A stretch of 8,536 nucleotides of DNA from Nitrosomonadaceae bacterium (GTDB lineage Bacteria; Pseudomonadota; Gammaproteobacteria; Burkholderiales; Nitrosomonadaceae). This document shows positions 6,268-8,536 of this stretch, in pieces. The notes under the pieces are model-generated. The model saw nothing but the letters and a program-made list of their open reading frames with translations, had not been told where the DNA came from and did not search any database. The stretch covers positions 1 to 8,536 of the forward strand of contig JAHELA010000023.1 in the NCBI GenBank assembly GCA_024644425.1. Direction: 5' to 3'. Positions within the stretch are counted from its first letter, which is position 1. Each line of letters begins with the position of its first letter. A program made the position numbers and the translations under genes.

Positions 6268-7725
6268 GATTTTCTGCCAATTTTCATTAATATCAAAAAT
6301 CGTAACTGCCTAGTAATTGGTGGAGGAAAAGTGGCTGCCCGTAGGATCGCCCTATTATTACAAGCAGGGGCTCATATTACTGTAATCGCTCCAAAGCTTA
6401 ATTTAGAACTACATGAGCAATTACGACAAGGAACTATTGTTCATCATGCTGAAACTTTTAATCCAGCTCATCTTACTGATGCAGCATTAGTATTTGCTGC
6501 TACAAATAATCGTATTGTTAATCAACAAGTTTCAGAAGCTTCAAAATCATTACGTATACCCATCAATGTGGCCGATGATCCTGATTTATGTTCCTTTATC
6601 ATGCCTTCTATTATTGATCGCTCTCCGATTTTGGTTTCAGTTTCTAGTAGCGGAAAATCGCCAATACTTGCAAGAATGTTACGAGCGCGACTAGAAACTA
6701 TGATCCCAGAAGCCTATGGAAAATTGGCAACCTATGCTGCCAATTTTCGCAAACAAGTAAAGCAGCGTTTCTCTCATCATGAAAAGCGCCGCATATTTTG
6801 GGAGAAAATATTTCAAGGTCCGTTTTCCGAAATGGTATTTGCTGGGAAAGATCAAGAAGCACAGAAATACCTTGAATCTTCATTACTTAGTGAATCAAAT
6901 AAAGAACTATATGGAGAGGTCTATCTAGTCGGCGCAGGTCCCGGGAATCCTGATTTGTTGACCTTCCGTGCAATGCGCCTGATGCAACAAGCAGACGTCG
7001 TAGTATATGACCGCCTAGTTTCTCCAGAAATTCTCAATATGGTGCGACGAGATGCTCCTCGCATCTATGCAGGTAAAAAACCCAGCAATCACTCAATGTC
7101 ACAAGAATCGATTAATGAGTTGCTTGTGCGGCTTGCAAAAGAGAAAAAAAGAGTTTTGCGGTTAAAAGGAGGGGATCCTTTTATTTTTGGCCGGGGTGGC
7201 GAGGAAATTGAAATGCTAAGCAATTATGGCATTCCCTTTCAGGTGGTACCAGGTATCACGGCAGCTTCTGGTGTGGCATCCTATGCAGGTATTCCCCTTA
7301 CCCATCGTGATTATGCACAATCATGTATTTTTGTAGCTGGCCACCTAAAGAATGGTAATGTAGATTTGGACTGGCCTACACTAGTTCGTCCAAACCAAAC
7401 CATTGTAGTGTATATGGGGCTGATTGGATTGCCTGTGTTGTGCCAACAATTGATTACACATGGCCTATCTTCAATAACGCCTGCAGTTATTGTGCAACAA
7501 GGTACTACCCATGCCCAGCGTGTACTAGTTGGCTCATTAGCAACACTACCAAGCCTCGCTGCCTCTGCAAAACTTGCCCCTCCCACTCTTATTATAATCG
7601 GTGAAGTTGTAAATCTGCATCAAAAACTTGCATGGTTTAAGCCTGAACAGAATCTATACGCTAACGAACAAAACGTAACCAAAAGAACTAATAAAAATTA
7701 CTCTAAACGAACGAGGAAAGATTGA
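6265..7725 (+). CDS. cysG: Siroheme synthase CysG (uroporphyrinogen-III methyltransferase / precorrin-2 dehydrogenase / ferrochelatase)
   Basis: This multifunctional enzyme makes siroheme, cofactor of sulfite and nitrite reductases, from uroporphyrinogen III. Residues 1-150 form the NAD-dependent dehydrogenase/ferrochelatase module: VIGGGKVAARR (17-27) is the nucleotide-binding loop, and D104 in NVADDPDLCSFIMPSIIDRSP matches the catalytic aspartate of the enteric enzyme; S128 matches the serine phosphorylated in Salmonella CysG. Residues 217-460 form the SAM-dependent methyltransferase: VGAGPGNPDLLTFRAM (222-237), VVYDRLVSPE (246-255) with D249, RLKGGDPFIFGRGGEE (299-314) and VVPGITAASGVASYAGIPLTHR (327-348). 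At 486 residues it is about 29 longer than E. coli CysG (457). The excess includes a lysine/arginine/asparagine-rich tail after residue 460. It follows valS by 64 bases and may be the last gene of the operon. It converges on the peroxiredoxin gene. Confidence 0.96.
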   Translation: MDFLPIFINIKNRNCLVIGGGKVAARRIALLLQAGAHITVIAPKLNLELHEQLRQGTIVHHAETFNPAHLTDAALVFAATNNRIVNQQVSEASKSLRIPINVADDPDLCSFIMPSIIDRSPILVSVSSSGKSPILARMLRARLETMIPEAYGKLATYAANFRKQVKQRFSHHEKRRIFWEKIFQGPFSEMVFAGKDQEAQKYLESSLLSESNKELYGEVYLVGAGPGNPDLLTFRAMRLMQQADVVVYDRLVSPEILNMVRRDAPRIYAGKKPSNHSMSQESINELLVRLAKEKKRVLRLKGGDPFIFGRGGEEIEMLSNYGIPFQVVPGITAASGVASYAGIPLTHRDYAQSCIFVAGHLKNGNVDLDWPTLVRPNQTIVVYMGLIGLPVLCQQLITHGLSSITPAVIVQQGTTHAQRVLVGSLATLPSLAASAKLAPPTLIIIGEVVNLHQKLAWFKPEQNLYANEQNVTKRTNKNYSKRTRKD

Positions 7726-7740
7726 AAATAGAAAAACCAA

Positions 7741-7763
7741 GGTTTAGATACTGTCTCTAAATC
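7741..7763. terminator. Weak hairpin between converging cysG and peroxiredoxin genes
   Basis: GGTTTAGA (7741-7748) can pair with TCTAAATC (7756-7763) through an 8-base stem with one G-T pair and a 7-base loop. On the minus strand it is followed by a T-rich run (complement of 7726-7740, with five consecutive T), so it could end the peroxiredoxin transcript. On the plus strand no T run follows. The stem is AT-rich and weak. Confidence 0.35.
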
Positions 7764-7765
7764 AA

Positions 7766-8404
7766 TTACTTGTTCGGCTGTGGTGTTATTCGTAAATAAG
7801 GACGTGGCGCTCTATAACCTTTCGGATATTTCTGCTTGATAACCTCCTCATCCAGTACGGTTAATGGAATAATTACGTCGTCACCATCACACCAATTTCC
7901 TGGAGTAGCAATCGTATAGTTGTCTGTTAATTGTAGTGCGTCAATAACTCGCAATACTTCATTAAAATTACGTCCGGTGCTCATTGGATAGGTAATTATT
8001 AGACGCACTATCTTTTTTGGGTCAATAATGAAAAGTGAACGCACTGTCATAGTTTCTGACTGATTCGGATGAATCATATCAAACAATACTGAAACTTTTT
8101 TATCTATATCTGCAATAATTGGGAAACTAACTTTAGTACTTTGAGTATCTTCAATATCTTTGATCCACTCTACGTGTTTATCAACAGGATCTACTGAAAG
8201 CCCAATCGCTTTTACATTTCGTCTGTCAAATTCTGACTTGAGTTTTGCTGTTAACCCAAGTTCTGTCGTACATACCGGTGTGAAATCTGCAGGGTGCGAG
8301 AACAAAACTGTCCAGGAGTCTCCAGACCATTCATGAAAATTTATCTTTCCGATTGATGAATCCTGTTCAAAATCAGGCGCTACATCACCTAAACGTATAG
8401 TCAT
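7766..8404 (-). CDS. 1-Cys peroxiredoxin (Prx6/AhpC-TSA family)
   Basis: The product reduces hydrogen peroxide and alkyl hydroperoxides through a reactive cysteine; it is cytosolic, with no signal peptide. Of its 212 residues, the thioredoxin-fold domain carries the active site HPADFTPVCTTELG (37-50) with peroxidatic C45 and T42; R122 in MTVRSLFIIDP is the usual active-site arginine. The longer C-terminal domain (about 150-212), with TPGNWCDGDDVIIP (167-180) and the ending YPKGYRAPRPYLRITPQPNK (193-212), is typical of the Prx6 subgroup. C172 stands in a position where many relatives I recall have lysine or another non-cysteine residue. Reading upstream stays open to 8512, but the start at 8404 is chosen because AAAGGGGG lies 5 bases before it, the family N-terminus (MTIRLGDVAPDF) begins there, and the predicted promoter falls inside the extended part. 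Confidence 0.94.
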   Translation of the reverse strand: MTIRLGDVAPDFEQDSSIGKINFHEWSGDSWTVLFSHPADFTPVCTTELGLTAKLKSEFDRRNVKAIGLSVDPVDKHVEWIKDIEDTQSTKVSFPIIADIDKKVSVLFDMIHPNQSETMTVRSLFIIDPKKIVRLIITYPMSTGRNFNEVLRVIDALQLTDNYTIATPGNWCDGDDVIIPLTVLDEEVIKQKYPKGYRAPRPYLRITPQPNK

Positions 8405-8417
8405 GGCAACCCCCTTT
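8405..8417 (-). promoter_or_regulatory. Ribosome binding site setting the peroxiredoxin start
   Basis: On the minus strand AAAGGGGG (plus 8410-8417) lies 5 bases before the ATG at 8404-8402. It supports this start over the further in-frame ATG at 8512. Confidence 0.65.
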
Positions 8418-8437
8418 GTTAAATGAATGATAATACA

Positions 8438-8466
8438 AATATAGTCTGTCTCCTTCCTGGATTCAA
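8438..8466 (-). promoter_or_regulatory. Sigma70-type promoter for the peroxiredoxin gene
   Basis: On the minus strand TTGAAT (plus 8461-8466) and TATATT (8438-8443) are separated by exactly 17 bases, matching consensus at 4 and 5 of 6 positions. The leader to the ATG at 8404 would be about 27 bases. Bases 8467-8536 beyond it are AT-rich and hold no recognisable gene; an imperfect ATAG-N10-CTAT repeat lies at 8491-8508. Confidence 0.5.
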
Positions 8467-8536
8467 CAATTATTATTAATTCACCACATAATAGGACAAA
8501 ATTGCTATCCATTGATAAAATTCAGAAAAATACATC

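Noticed and set aside
8405..8512. A 36-residue N-terminal extension of the peroxiredoxin starting at the ATG at 8512
   Set aside because: It contains the predicted promoter, lacks a ribosome binding site at its ATG, is absent from the family, and a good Shine-Dalgarno sits before the ATG at 8404.

Overview
The window looks like a chromosomal housekeeping segment from an AT-rich betaproteobacterium, most probably a member of the Nitrosomonadaceae (Nitrosomonas-like). This rests on protein wording recalled from that group (especially ValRS, PepA and XerD) and on the pepA-holC-valS order typical of beta- and gammaproteobacteria. No genome comparison could be run. There is no sign of a mobile element, CRISPR array, tRNA or rRNA, and codon and base use appear even throughout.

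Layout. Positions 1-876 (minus strand) hold the 5' part of xerD, cut by the window edge, with ogt just upstream of it; the two genes overlap by 14 bases. A 143-base divergent intergenic region (877-1019) carries a promoter for pepA and a candidate promoter for ogt. Their -10 hexamers form a perfect 17-base palindrome. On the plus strand follow pepA (1020-2519), holC (2527-2949), valS (2994-6200) and cysG (6265-7725), tightly packed and probably one transcription unit, although cysG has a 64-base gap and its own good ribosome binding site. A converging 1-Cys peroxiredoxin gene (7766-8404, minus) closes the window. A weak hairpin lies between it and cysG, and a recognisable promoter lies upstream of it.

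How the genes relate. Most are basic maintenance functions: chromosome dimer resolution (XerD), repair of alkylated DNA (Ogt), peptide turnover (PepA, which in E. coli is also an accessory protein for XerCD recombination), replication clamp-loader accessory (HolC), valine tRNA charging (ValS), siroheme synthesis (CysG) and peroxide removal (Prx).

The most unusual feature is the valS reading frame. About 143 codons open in frame with valS precede the methionine where ValRS proteins of this group normally start. This extra segment resembles the small uncharacterised protein often encoded between holC and valS in betaproteobacteria, so the two genes appear to be fused in frame. The second item of interest is the face-to-face overlapping promoter pair between ogt and pepA. 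Nothing here amounts to a clearly novel multi-gene system.
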